Part shown: positions 24,549 through 33,410 of the stretch, piece by piece
Numbering within the stretch: the first letter of the stretch is position 1
Layout of the letters: the number at the start of each line of letters is the position of its first letter
Translations under genes and position numbers: made by a program
The notes under the pieces: model-generated
What the model saw: the letters and a program-made list of their open reading frames with translations, nothing else
The model's database searches: none
What the model was told of the DNA's origin: nothing
Origin: Allobosea sp. CRIB-10
GTDB lineage: Bacteria > Pseudomonadota > Alphaproteobacteria > Rhizobiales > Beijerinckiaceae
Reading direction: 5' to 3'
NCBI RefSeq assembly: GCF_900112185.1
Contig: NZ_FOKP01000034.1
Location: forward strand, 1 to 50,757
Length of the DNA: 50,757 bases

Positions 24549-25436
24549 TTAGCCGATCTGGTCACCGCCGCCGCTCCAATGGAGATGAGTTCGCATGAGC
24601 GCCGCGGCCTGCTCGCGATCGTCTCGTTCAAGCAGGTCGAGGATCTGGAGATGCTCCTGCGTGTGCCGCTCGACCATCTCCAGATCCGGAATGAAACGGT
24701 AGGCGAAGAGACGACGGATGCGGTTGAGCCGCCGCAGCGCGTCGAGCAGAAACGCATTGCCGGAGCATTCTGCGATCGCTTCGTGCACCTCGCAGCCGAA
24801 GCGGAACATCTCCGACAGGGTGAAGACCTTCAGCCCATCCTTGCGTACACGCTCCTGATGTTCCCGCACCGGAGCCATCAATTCGGCATTCCAGCGGAAT
24901 GTCGGCTCGAGGATGCCGCCAGGCTCGATCATCATGCGCAAGCGCCCGGTCTGGGCATAGGCGAGCGGGCTGTTGAGCGTCTGCGTGAAGCGCCAGCCAT
25001 AGCCGCGCAGACGCTCGACCCAGCCTTCTGCCGCGATCCGGTCGAGCAGGCGCAGCAACTCGGCGCGCTTCAGGCCGTAGCGGCGCATCAGCTCGGCCTC
25101 GCTGACGACATCGGGCACGCGCCCTTCGAGCCGGTCCTTGGCGATCGCGAGATAGTGGGCCTCGCTCTGGTCGCCTGCATTAAGGGCCTTCAAGGCGACG
25201 TCAGAATCGAGGCTTTGGGCGAGGACGAAGCCTTTGTTCGGAACCGCTTCCGCCAGGCCGGCCTCGGCGAGCGAGCGCAGCGCGGCGCGGACGGGACCGC
25301 GCGAAACGCCGAGACGATTGGCGAGCCGATGTTCGAACAGCCGCTCGCCACGCCGGATGTTCTCGCTGCGCGCGATCTCGACGATCTGGCCTGCGAGCTC
25401 GATCGCTTTCGGTGACGCTGAAATGCCGTCGCTCAT
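24549..25436 (-). CDS. GntR-family regulator with two winged-helix segments and FCD domain
   Basis: 295 residues from ATG at 25436. The first winged helix is at about 12-72 (RLANRLGVSRGPVRAALRSL). A second winged-helix-like segment follows at about 108-155 (EAELMRRYGLKRAELLRLL then GYGWRF). The FCD effector domain has the expected histidines in EVHEAIAECSGN and EHLQILDLL. Typical FCD regulators have about 230-240 residues, so the duplication explains the extra length. It is divergent from the HMG-CoA-lyase operon and probably controls it at the dyad centred on 25536. Confidence 0.85.
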   Translation of the reverse strand: MSDGISASPKAIELAGQIVEIARSENIRRGERLFEHRLANRLGVSRGPVRAALRSLAEAGLAEAVPNKGFVLAQSLDSDVALKALNAGDQSEAHYLAIAKDRLEGRVPDVVSEAELMRRYGLKRAELLRLLDRIAAEGWVERLRGYGWRFTQTLNSPLAYAQTGRLRMMIEPGGILEPTFRWNAELMAPVREHQERVRKDGLKVFTLSEMFRFGCEVHEAIAECSGNAFLLDALRRLNRIRRLFAYRFIPDLEMVERHTQEHLQILDLLERDDREQAAALMRTHLHWSGGGDQIG

Positions 25437-25502
25437 GCCGGCTCTGTACCCGCTGTCCGTCCCGGCTGACTCGCCGCTGCGACTGTAGGCGTCGAGAGGC
25501 AA

Positions 25503-25552
25503 TTGACAATCTGATTGCAGATTTTGTACTTTGTAGCAACAAATGACAAAAT
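25503..25552 (+). promoter_or_regulatory. Promoter with nested dyad operator for the lyase operon
   Basis: TTGACA (25503-25508) and TACTTT (25527-25532) are 18 bases apart. Two perfect inverted repeats share one centre (25536.5): TTTGT/ACAAA (25530-25543) and ATTTTGT/ACAAAAT (25521-25552). This differs from the gatc dyads, so it is a distinct operator, probably bound by the neighbouring double-winged-helix GntR. Confidence 0.65.
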
Positions 25553-25570
25553 AATGCTCTAGGGTAGGCG

Positions 25571-26494
25571 ATGCGCGATATCCAAATCTGCGAGGTCGGC
25601 CCTCGCGACGGGTTGCAACTGGTGCGTCAGGTGATGCCGACGCAGACGAAGCGGGACTGGATCGAGGCGTTGGCGCGCTGCGGCTTCGGCGAGATCGATG
25701 CGACCAGCTTCGTACCGCCGCAGGCCTTCCCGCAATTCGCCGATGCGGCGGAGATGGTGCAAACCGCGCGCGCTGCCGACGCGCAATGGCGGGTCGGCGC
25801 GCTAGCGCCGAACGCCAAGGGCGCCGAGCGGGCGATCGTGGCTGGGGCGCAGATGCTCTATTGCATCGTCTCGGCCAGCCACAGCCACAGCATGGCCAAT
25901 ACAAGGCGCACGCGCGATGAGCAGGCGGAGATCGTCGGCGCCATCGTCGCGCAGGCGAAGGCACAGGCCGAGGCGCCCCATGTCATGGGCGGCATCCCGA
26001 CCGCCTTCGGCTGCTCGCTCGAAGGCCGCGTCGCCGAACGCGACGTCTGTCATGTCGCCGAGGCGCTGGCCCGGCACGGCGTCGACGAGATCGGCCTTGC
26101 CGATACGGTCGGCTATGCCGATCCACGGCTTGTCCGCTCGCTCGTCAAGACGGTCCGCGGCGCGGTCGGCCCGGACATGCCGATCCGACTGCACTTCCAC
26201 GACACGATGGGGCTCGGCCTCGCCAATGTGCTGGCCGGGCTGGAGGTCGGCGTCACCACGTTTGACGCCGCTTGCGGTGGGCTCGGCGGCTGTCCCTTCG
26301 CGCCCGGCGCCTCTGGCAACATCGCGACCGAGGATCTGGTCTTCATGCTGGAGCAGATGGGTCTGCGGACTGGCATCGACCTGGAACGCCTGCTCGTCGC
26401 GACCGAGATCCTCGCCGACGCATTGCCCGAGGAGCGTATCCGCAGTCATGTCCGCGAGGCCGGCCTGCCGAAGATCTATGGAGTCGCAGCGTGA
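25571..26494 (+). CDS. Hydroxymethylglutaryl-CoA lyase-like enzyme
   Basis: 307 residues. The DRE-TIM metallolyase start EVGPRDGLQ, the LHFHDTMGLGLAN metal-histidine segment and the GGLGGCPFAPGASGN motif with C241 are those of HMG-CoA lyases, which split a 3-hydroxy-3-methyl acyl-CoA to acetyl-CoA and a ketoacid. It overlaps the CoA-transferase gene and so acts on its product. Not linked to leucine genes, so the substrate may be another branched hydroxyacyl-CoA such as citramalyl-CoA. Confidence 0.9.
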   Translation: MRDIQICEVGPRDGLQLVRQVMPTQTKRDWIEALARCGFGEIDATSFVPPQAFPQFADAAEMVQTARAADAQWRVGALAPNAKGAERAIVAGAQMLYCIVSASHSHSMANTRRTRDEQAEIVGAIVAQAKAQAEAPHVMGGIPTAFGCSLEGRVAERDVCHVAEALARHGVDEIGLADTVGYADPRLVRSLVKTVRGAVGPDMPIRLHFHDTMGLGLANVLAGLEVGVTTFDAACGGLGGCPFAPGASGNIATEDLVFMLEQMGLRTGIDLERLLVATEILADALPEERIRSHVREAGLPKIYGVAA

Positions 26495-27642
26495 GCCCGC
26501 TGCCGCTCGAAGGGGTTCGCGTCATCGAATTCTCGCAGATGGTGATGGGGCCGTCCTGCGGGATGATCCTCGCCGATCTCGGGGCTGACGTAATCAAGGT
26601 CGAGCCGCCGAAGGGCGATCGGACGCGCTTCTTCAAGAGCGTCGCATCCGGCTTCTTCAACACCTACAGCCGCAACAAGCGCAGCGTCGTCATCGACACC
26701 GCGACGCCTGAGGGGCGCGAGACGGCGCGCGAGCTGATCCTCGGCGCCGACGTGCTGATCGAGAATTTCCGGCCGGGATTGCTGGCGAGGTACGGCCTCG
26801 ACTACGAGACGCTCGCCCCCGATTCACCGCGGCTGATCTACTGCTCGCTGAAGGGCTATCTGCCGGGCCCCTACGAGAACCGCCTCGCTCTCGACGAAGT
26901 CGTCCAGATGATGGGCGGCCTCGCCTATATGACGGGGCTTCCCGGCAAGCCGATGCGCGCCGGCGCCTCCGTCAACGACATCATGGGCGGCATGTTCGGG
27001 GTGATCGCGATCCAGGCGGCACTGGCCCAGCGCGAGCGCACCGGCCAGGGTAGCTACATCCAGAGCGCGCTGTTCGAGAACAACGTCTTCCTGATGGCCC
27101 AGGCGATGATGTTCGAGAGCGTGACCGGGGAGCGCTCCGTGCCCTGGTCGGTGAAGGAGTCGCCCTGGCCGGTCTACGACCTCTTCGACACCAGGAGCGG
27201 TGACAAGATTTTCATCTCGATCGTCGGCGAGGAACATTGGGAGGCGTTCTGCCGGACCTTCGGCCGCGAGGCCTGGCTCGGCGATCCGCGGCTCCTGACC
27301 GGCCAGGGCCGCGTCGACAATCGCGGCTGGATCATCCCCGAGATCAGGTCGATCGTGGCGGGGTACGACATCGCCGAGATCAGCCCCATTCTGGAGCGGC
27401 TGGGGCTGCCCTTCGCTCCGGTGAACAAGCCGGGCGATCTGTTCGACGATCCGCATCTCAACGCCTCGGGCGGGCTGCTCGAACTGACCTTGAACAACGG
27501 CCACACCGTCAAGACCCCGGCGCTGCCCTTCACCTTCGACGGTCACCGCCTGAAGAAGCGGCGCGATCCGCCGACCATCGGCCAGCACACCGACGAGGTG
27601 CTGGCAGAGTTGCAAGACCGGAAAACCGGCACCGCAAACTGA
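26491..27642 (+). CDS. Family III (CaiB/BaiF-type) CoA-transferase
   Basis: 383 residues from GTG at 26491, overlapping the lyase stop (GTGA). The N-terminal GVRVIEFSQMVMGPSCGMIL and GADVIKVEPP are the family signature. The catalytic aspartate is D135 in RLALDEVVQ. It probably transfers CoA from succinyl-CoA to a dicarboxylic acid which the lyase then cleaves; such CoA-transferase/HMG-CoA-lyase pairs are common in dicarboxylate catabolism. Substrate not determined. Confidence 0.9.
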   Translation: MSPLPLEGVRVIEFSQMVMGPSCGMILADLGADVIKVEPPKGDRTRFFKSVASGFFNTYSRNKRSVVIDTATPEGRETARELILGADVLIENFRPGLLARYGLDYETLAPDSPRLIYCSLKGYLPGPYENRLALDEVVQMMGGLAYMTGLPGKPMRAGASVNDIMGGMFGVIAIQAALAQRERTGQGSYIQSALFENNVFLMAQAMMFESVTGERSVPWSVKESPWPVYDLFDTRSGDKIFISIVGEEHWEAFCRTFGREAWLGDPRLLTGQGRVDNRGWIIPEIRSIVAGYDIAEISPILERLGLPFAPVNKPGDLFDDPHLNASGGLLELTLNNGHTVKTPALPFTFDGHRLKKRRDPPTIGQHTDEVLAELQDRKTGTAN

Positions 27643-27662
27643 CACGATCCAGGGAGGACAGC

Positions 27663-28709
27663 ATGGAGATCACACGTCGAGATTTGCTGGCGGGGGGCGG
27701 TAGCCTCGCGATCGCCGGCCTTTCTCCCGCCGTTGGCCGCGCCCAGTCGGCGACGGCTTCGCTCGCCTATGGACCGCAGACCGCAGTCTATGCGCTGGGC
27801 GCGATCGCCGAAGCGCGCGGCTTCTTCAAGACCGAGAAGCTCGAGCTCAAGCTCGTCGTCGGCAATGCCGGCACCCATGGCCGCCAGACGCTCGCGGCAG
27901 GCCAGGCGCTGTTCGCCCATGGCGATGCGAGCCACCCGCTGCAGCTCTCGACGCGCGGCAAGCCCTGCAAGATCATCATGGCGACGCAGATGATCTCGTC
28001 GATCGCCAACGTCGTCGTCCGCAAGGACCTGTTCGATGCCGGCATCGACAGCGTCGAGAAGCTAGCGGCCTACAAGCGACCGAACGGTGGCAAGCCCGTC
28101 ATCGCCGCCACCGCGATCGGCTCCGGGACCTGGATGTACGGAACCTACACCTTCGAGTCGAAGGGGCTGGGCGACAAGGTGACCTGGGTCGCCGGCGGCG
28201 GGCTGAACACCATGCTGCCCGGGCTCGAGACCAAGCAGTTCGATGCGATCATCGCGCCGCCCGGCTGGGTGGTGGAGTCGGAGGCGAAGGGCTTCGGCAA
28301 GGCGATCTTCGACACCTCCAAGCCCGGCGTCTTCGTCTCCGCCTATGGCGGCACCGTGCCCGTCCTCGTCCTCTACGCCCTGACGGAGACCTGCGAGCAG
28401 GAGAAGGCCAAGGTCCAGGCCTTCGTCAACGCGATGTATCAGGGGATGAAATGGGTCAAGGCGACGCCGGTCGACGAGGTCTACGCACTGGTCGGCGAGA
28501 AGCTCTACAGCGGCCAGGATCCCAATGCGGTCAAGGCGGAGCTCGGCTTCGACAAGCAGACCTGGGAGTATGACGGGCGCATCGACAAGGCCTCCTTCGA
28601 GCGCGGCGGCAAGGTCTGGTATCGCCAGGGGACCGATATTCCGCCGGCGAAATACGAGGACATCGTCGACATGACGTTCCTTGAAGCCGCACGCGCCAAG
28701 TTCGGGTGA
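27663..28709 (+). CDS. NMT1/SsuA-type ABC substrate-binding protein
   Basis: 348 residues from ATG at 27663 with GGGAGG upstream. A Tat-like signal, TRRDLLAGG (R5/R6), runs to about residue 28. The remainder has the periplasmic type-II fold of the NMT1 family (aromatic sulfonate, nitrate, pyrimidine-precursor binders). With the following ATPase and permease it forms an importer, presumably for the substrate catabolised by the flanking enzymes. Confidence 0.88.
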   Translation: MEITRRDLLAGGGSLAIAGLSPAVGRAQSATASLAYGPQTAVYALGAIAEARGFFKTEKLELKLVVGNAGTHGRQTLAAGQALFAHGDASHPLQLSTRGKPCKIIMATQMISSIANVVVRKDLFDAGIDSVEKLAAYKRPNGGKPVIAATAIGSGTWMYGTYTFESKGLGDKVTWVAGGGLNTMLPGLETKQFDAIIAPPGWVVESEAKGFGKAIFDTSKPGVFVSAYGGTVPVLVLYALTETCEQEKAKVQAFVNAMYQGMKWVKATPVDEVYALVGEKLYSGQDPNAVKAELGFDKQTWEYDGRIDKASFERGGKVWYRQGTDIPPAKYEDIVDMTFLEAARAKFG

Positions 28710-29566
28710 GCGGGGTCATGGCGCTGGCTCAACGCACCCGGCCTGACACCCCGCTCGCGCAGGCGGAGCCGGCGCGAGAACGCGTCCGCATCACCGTCCG
28801 GAATCTCGACAAGCGCTACGGGTCCGGCGAAGCCGGGGTCAAGGCGGTCGATGACGTCTCCTTCGAGGTCAAGCAGGGCGAGTTCGTCGCGCTGCTCGGT
28901 CCGTCCGGCTGCGGCAAGAGCACCATCCTCAACATGGTCGCAGGCCTCATCCCGCGCAGCGGCGGGCAAATCGCGATCGATGCGGACGAGGTCCGCCATG
29001 GCGACGTCAATCGCAAGGTCGGCTACGTCTTCCAGCGCGACACCGTGTTCCCCTGGCGGACGGTCGAGGCCAATATCGGCTACGGCCTCGAAATCGCCGG
29101 CGTCGACAAGGCCGAGCGCAAGGCCAAGCTCGCGCGGGCGATCGAGACCGCCGGGCTCGGCGGCTTCGGGGCAAAGTTCCCGCGCATGCTCTCGGGCGGC
29201 ATGCGCCAGCGCGTCGCGCTGATGCGCACGCTGATCATGGAGCCCGAGATCCTGCTGATGGACGAGCCGTTCGGGGCGCTCGACACGCACACCAAGCTCG
29301 AAATGCACAAGACGCTGCTCGAGATCTGGGAGCGCGAGCGCCAGACGGTGCTGTTCGTGACGCATGACCTCGGCGAGGCATTGACCCTGGCGAGCCGGAT
29401 CATCCTGCTCTCGGCGCGGCCCGGCCGACTCAAGGAGGATTTCGAGGTGCCGTTCGCCCGGCCGCGCGACGCGGTCTCGCTGCGCGAGAGCGCCGAGTTC
29501 GGCAGGCTCTACTCCCATATCTGGCATTCGCTCGGCGAAGAGTTCCGGCGGACCAAGGCGGAGTGA
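28706..29566 (+). CDS. ABC transporter ATP-binding protein (SsuB/TauB-like)
   Basis: 286 residues from GTG at 28706 that overlaps the binding-protein stop; an ATG at 28718 is the alternative. Walker A GPSGCGKS at 65-72, signature LSGGMRQR, Walker B LLMDEPFGALD, H-loop FVTHDLGEA. The LSGGMRQR form and short length are those of the NitT/TauT family. It forms the motor of the importer with the next gene. Confidence 0.92.
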   Translation: MSGVMALAQRTRPDTPLAQAEPARERVRITVRNLDKRYGSGEAGVKAVDDVSFEVKQGEFVALLGPSGCGKSTILNMVAGLIPRSGGQIAIDADEVRHGDVNRKVGYVFQRDTVFPWRTVEANIGYGLEIAGVDKAERKAKLARAIETAGLGGFGAKFPRMLSGGMRQRVALMRTLIMEPEILLMDEPFGALDTHTKLEMHKTLLEIWERERQTVLFVTHDLGEALTLASRIILLSARPGRLKEDFEVPFARPRDAVSLRESAEFGRLYSHIWHSLGEEFRRTKAE

Positions 29567-29570
29567 TTAG

Positions 29571-30422
29571 ATGAAACATTCCTCCGCGAAGGTCGTCGCC
29601 TGGCAGGTCGCGATCCTGGTCATCGTCCTCTCGATCTGGGAATGGGGCTGGAGCCTGCGCGCCGTCGCTGCACTCAAGCCACTCGTGCCCGGCATCCTCG
29701 ATCCCTATTTCATCTCCAAGCCGTCGATGATCTGGACGAGCTTCCTGAAGCTGAGCTGCTTCGGCGATGCGGCCGGCTTCGGTGCCTGCTTTGCCCGCAA
29801 CGACAACAATCTCTGGCTGGCGCTACTGGTCACGTTGAAGAACATGTGGTGGGGCTTCGTCTTCGGCACCGTGTCAGGCGTGGCCTGCGGGCTGATCCTC
29901 GGGCGCTCCGATTATCTATCGCGCATCTTCCAGCCCTATGTCGTGGCGATGAACTCGATCCCGCGTATCGCGCTGGTGCCGCTGATCATCCTGATGTTCG
30001 GCCTCGGCGACATGTCGAAAATCGTCACGGCCTGGATCGTCGTGTTCTTCGTGGTCTTCTTCAATACCTTCGAGGGCACGCGCGCCGTCGATCGCGACCA
30101 GATCGCCGCGGCACGGCTGCTCGGTGCGTCCGAGATGACGGTGCTGCGCACGGTCGTGATCCCCTCGGCGCTGGCCTGGGTGTTCGCCTCGCTGACCCCG
30201 GCGGTCTCCTTCGCTCTGATCGGCGTCATCGTCGGCGAGTTCATCGGAGCCGAGCGCGGTCTCGGCAAGCTGATCATCGAGGCCGAGGCGCGGGCCAACG
30301 CCGCCGAGATGATGGTCGCGATCTTCGCGATGATGGTCGTCGGCATCCTGCTCGCGACCATCGTCAGGCAGTTGCAGAGCTATCTGCTGCGCTGGCAGCC
30401 GCAATTCGAAGCCCAGGCCTGA
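29571..30422 (+). CDS. ABC transporter permease (SsuC/TauC-like)
   Basis: 283 residues with six membrane segments. The EAA-loop-like region reads IAAARLLGASEMTVLRTVVIP, here AAARLLGA then LRTVVIP, standard for the NitT/TauT permeases. It contains a cytosolic/periplasmic insertion with two cysteines near residues 63-73. It follows the ATPase by four bases and precedes the aconitase-family gene by six. Confidence 0.9.
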   Translation: MKHSSAKVVAWQVAILVIVLSIWEWGWSLRAVAALKPLVPGILDPYFISKPSMIWTSFLKLSCFGDAAGFGACFARNDNNLWLALLVTLKNMWWGFVFGTVSGVACGLILGRSDYLSRIFQPYVVAMNSIPRIALVPLIILMFGLGDMSKIVTAWIVVFFVVFFNTFEGTRAVDRDQIAAARLLGASEMTVLRTVVIPSALAWVFASLTPAVSFALIGVIVGEFIGAERGLGKLIIEAEARANAAEMMVAIFAMMVVGILLATIVRQLQSYLLRWQPQFEAQA

Positions 30423-30428
30423 CCGGTC

Positions 30429-32408
30429 ATGCAAGCGATCCGCTTCGACGGCCGGGTGCTGTTCCTGTCGGGCGATGCCAGGATCGTTCGCCGGCAGTTG
30501 CAGGGCGAGGACATCGATCGCGCGGCCGCCGGCATCCTGCGCGACGACGTCTCGACCGACGAGATCACGCCGCTGCCCTCGCTGGTGCATTTCGACGACG
30601 AGATCGGCCGGCATGCCCATACCGGCTACCGGGCCGGCGATGACAACCCGATCCCGCTTGACGCCCTGCGCCTCGGTGGCTTCGGCGTCCTCGTCGCCGG
30701 TCGCCGCTACGGCAAGGGTTCATCGCGCGAGCATGCGCCCCTGGCCGAGCGCGCGGCCGGAATCCAGCTCGTCATCGCCGAGAGCTTCGAGCGGATCTAC
30801 CGCCAGAACTGCGACAATATCGGGCTGTTCACCTCGACCGATCTCGGCCTGCTCGACGGCATCCGGGCCGGCGAAGCCATTCCGCTCACCGATTTGCTGC
30901 AGGGCCGCGACGAACTCGCGGCCCGGATTCTCGCCGCCGGCGGCCTGCTCGAATACGGCAGGGCCCATCTGGCCGATGCGAGACCGGCATCGTCGCCGGA
31001 TGGCGCGGCGCCGCGAACACTCGTCCAGAAGATCATCGCGCGCCATCTCCTCGCCGAGCCTGGCCGCCGATGGGACGCCGAGCCGGGCAGCGGCGGCTTC
31101 GTGAGGGCCCGCTTTCGCTTCATCCACGAGATCTACACGGCGATGGCGGCGCATATGCTGCATCGCTGCTATGGCCGGCCGCTCGCGTTGCACGAGCCGG
31201 ACACGATCCTCTGCTTCGAGGATCACAACGCCTATGCGCATCGCTCGCCGACGCATCGGCGGCAGAACCTGCTGCCGGCGATCCGCCGGCTCTCCGACGG
31301 GCATCGCGCCTTCGCCCGCGACTACGGCCTGAAGGATCACGGCCATCTCGCCGGCGAGGAAGGTTCGGAAGGCATCTCGCACGCGCTGATGGCCGAGGCC
31401 TATGCCGTTCCCGGCGAGATCTGCGTCGGCACCGACTCGCATACCCCGCATTCGGGCGCGCTCGGCTGCCTCGCCTTCGGCGTCGGCACGACCGACATGG
31501 CCAATGCGTTCATGACCGGCGCGATCCGGCTCACTGTCCCGGAAGCGTTGCTGGTCCGCCTCGAGGGCAACCTGCCGCCGGGCGTAACGGCCAAGGACGT
31601 CGTCCTCAAGCTGCTCGCCGAGCCACGGATCCGGGCCGGGCTCGGGCTCGGCCGCGTCTTCGAGTTCGCCGGGCCGGTCGTGTCGGCGATGTCGATCGAC
31701 GAACGCACGACGCTGACCAACATGACGGCGGAGCTTGGCGGCTTCACCGGAATCGTCGCCCCCGATGCCGAGACCGCCCGCTTCATCCGCGAGCGGCGCG
31801 GGAATGAGGTCGTGATCGAGGACTGGATGGCGAGCGATCCCGGCGCGCCCTATGCCGCAGAGCTGACGCTGGACTGCTCGGCCTTGACGCCTATGCTCGC
31901 GGCGCCGGGCGACCCCGGCAATGGCGTTTCGTGCGACGAACTCACCACACCCGTCCCAGTCGGCATCGCCTATGGCGGCTCCTGCACGGCGGGCAAGCGC
32001 GAGGATTTCGACCAGTATCACGAGGTTCTGCACTGGGCGGCTGCGCGCGGGCTGAAAGTCCCGGACAACGTCACCTTCTATCTGCAGTTCGGCACCGTCG
32101 CCGTGCGGCGCTATTGCGAGGAACGCGGTTATCTCGACACGTTCAGGCGTGTCGGCGCTCAGATCCTCAATCCCGCCTGCGGCGCCTGCGCACAATGTGG
32201 GCCGGGGGTGTCTTCGCTGGCGGACGAGGTGACGATCAGCGCGATCAACCGCAACTTCCCCGGCCGCTCCGGCCCCGGCCAGGTCTGGCTGGCAAGTCCG
32301 CCGACTGTTGCCGCCAGCGCCATTGCCGGCGAGATTGTCTCATTCGGGCGGTTGCAGAGCCAGATCTTAGGCACCCCCGGTCACGTCCAAAGACAGAATG
32401 ATGACTAA
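30429..32408 (+). CDS. Aconitase-family hydro-lyase with N-terminal swivel domain
   Basis: 659 residues. The N-terminal 185 residues are the swivel (LeuD-like) domain, with GRRYGKGSSREHAPL near residue 92-105. A linker leads to the catalytic part (about 200-640), with TDSHTPHSGALG and the 4Fe-4S cysteines C519 (GGSCTAG) and C584/C587 (CGACAQC). Standard AcnA/LeuCD order puts the swivel last, so this is a permuted or fused architecture. It probably interconverts a hydroxy di- or tricarboxylate by dehydration and rehydration. It is last in the lyase/CoA-transferase/ABC operon. Confidence 0.9.
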   Translation: MQAIRFDGRVLFLSGDARIVRRQLQGEDIDRAAAGILRDDVSTDEITPLPSLVHFDDEIGRHAHTGYRAGDDNPIPLDALRLGGFGVLVAGRRYGKGSSREHAPLAERAAGIQLVIAESFERIYRQNCDNIGLFTSTDLGLLDGIRAGEAIPLTDLLQGRDELAARILAAGGLLEYGRAHLADARPASSPDGAAPRTLVQKIIARHLLAEPGRRWDAEPGSGGFVRARFRFIHEIYTAMAAHMLHRCYGRPLALHEPDTILCFEDHNAYAHRSPTHRRQNLLPAIRRLSDGHRAFARDYGLKDHGHLAGEEGSEGISHALMAEAYAVPGEICVGTDSHTPHSGALGCLAFGVGTTDMANAFMTGAIRLTVPEALLVRLEGNLPPGVTAKDVVLKLLAEPRIRAGLGLGRVFEFAGPVVSAMSIDERTTLTNMTAELGGFTGIVAPDAETARFIRERRGNEVVIEDWMASDPGAPYAAELTLDCSALTPMLAAPGDPGNGVSCDELTTPVPVGIAYGGSCTAGKREDFDQYHEVLHWAAARGLKVPDNVTFYLQFGTVAVRRYCEERGYLDTFRRVGAQILNPACGACAQCGPGVSSLADEVTISAINRNFPGRSGPGQVWLASPPTVAASAIAGEIVSFGRLQSQILGTPGHVQRQNDD

Positions 32409-32471
32409 TCGCTATGCGCTTGCGGCTCGCTACAGCAATCGACGTCAACTGGTCCGCCCATAGCTGCAAGG

Positions 32472-32529
32472 GCCGTGTGCAATGTCCGCTTCCTGGCAAC
32501 CGTCCAATGTCCGGAGTTGGCGCACGGCA
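32472..32529. repeat. Dispersed intergenic repeat, copy B
   Basis: aatgtccgcttcctggca then aatgtccggagttggcgca, flanked by gccgtgtgc and gcgcacggc, which form imperfect inverted ends. It lies in the 279-base gap before the DJ-1 gene, which holds no gene. Confidence 0.45.
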
Positions 32530-32687
32530 GCCGGATCGAAACGGATCTTGTTGCAGGCCAGAGAGCTAGCCGGGCTGTCGTGCGCTTGCTCTGAGAAGCT
32601 GCCCATGGCGATATCGGAGGGTGCAACCACCTGCTTAGCTGACGGTTTTGACCCAGAGTCGCGACGTATGCGCGAGGAGGTTAGCAA

Positions 32688-33371
32688 ATGGCCAAACGCA
32701 TCCTCCATGTCGTCAGCAATGTTGCCCACTATGCCGATCCGACCCAGCCGACCGGCCTGTGGCTGTCGGAGCTGACCCACGCCTACGACGTCTTCGCGGT
32801 GAAGGACTACGGTCAGACGATCATGAGTCCGAAGGGCGGTGGCTCGCCCCTCGAACCCCGCGCCCTCAAATGGCCGCTTCTGGACGCCTCGGCGAAAGCC
32901 TGGCTGGATGATCCGAGCCGCACGGCTCTTTTACAAGCGACGGCCGGACCTGACGAGATCGACCCGACGGACTTCGATGCGATCTACTTTACCGGCGGCC
33001 ATGCGGTCATGTGGGATTTTCCGGACAGCGAAGGCTTACAGCGCATCACCCGCTCGATCTGGGAGCGCGGCGGGATCGTCTCCGCGGTCTGCCATGGCTA
33101 TTGCGGCCTGCTGAACACGAGGCTGTCCGACGGCAAGCTGCTGGTGGCCGGCAAGCGGCTCACCGGCTTTTCCTGGACGGAGGAGGTGCTGGCCGGGGTC
33201 GCGAAGAAGATGCCTTACAATGCAGAGGCCGAGATGAAGGCGCGCGGAGCGTTGTACGAAAAAGCCTTCCTGCCGTTCGTTTCCTATGCCGTCGTTGACG
33301 GCCGCCTCGTCACCGGACAAAACCCGTGGTCGGCAAAGGCAACGTCAGAGAAAGTCGTGAGCCTTCTTTGA
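32688..33371 (+). CDS. DJ-1/PfpI-family protein (Hsp31-like)
   Basis: 227 residues with GAGGAGG before the ATG. The nucleophile elbow AVCHGYCG carries C135 with H136, and an acidic partner lies in the N-terminal half. Length and sequence resemble Hsp31/glyoxalase III type proteins which detoxify methylglyoxal or act as holdase chaperones. The gene precedes a convergent oxidoreductase; stress or aldehyde response is suggested by the MerR and aldehyde-dehydrogenase neighbours. Confidence 0.85.
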   Translation: MAKRILHVVSNVAHYADPTQPTGLWLSELTHAYDVFAVKDYGQTIMSPKGGGSPLEPRALKWPLLDASAKAWLDDPSRTALLQATAGPDEIDPTDFDAIYFTGGHAVMWDFPDSEGLQRITRSIWERGGIVSAVCHGYCGLLNTRLSDGKLLVAGKRLTGFSWTEEVLAGVAKKMPYNAEAEMKARGALYEKAFLPFVSYAVVDGRLVTGQNPWSAKATSEKVVSLL

Positions 33372-33410
33372 TGGCGTTGCCGTTCCATTTGCGAATGGGC
33401 CGCCCTCGGA

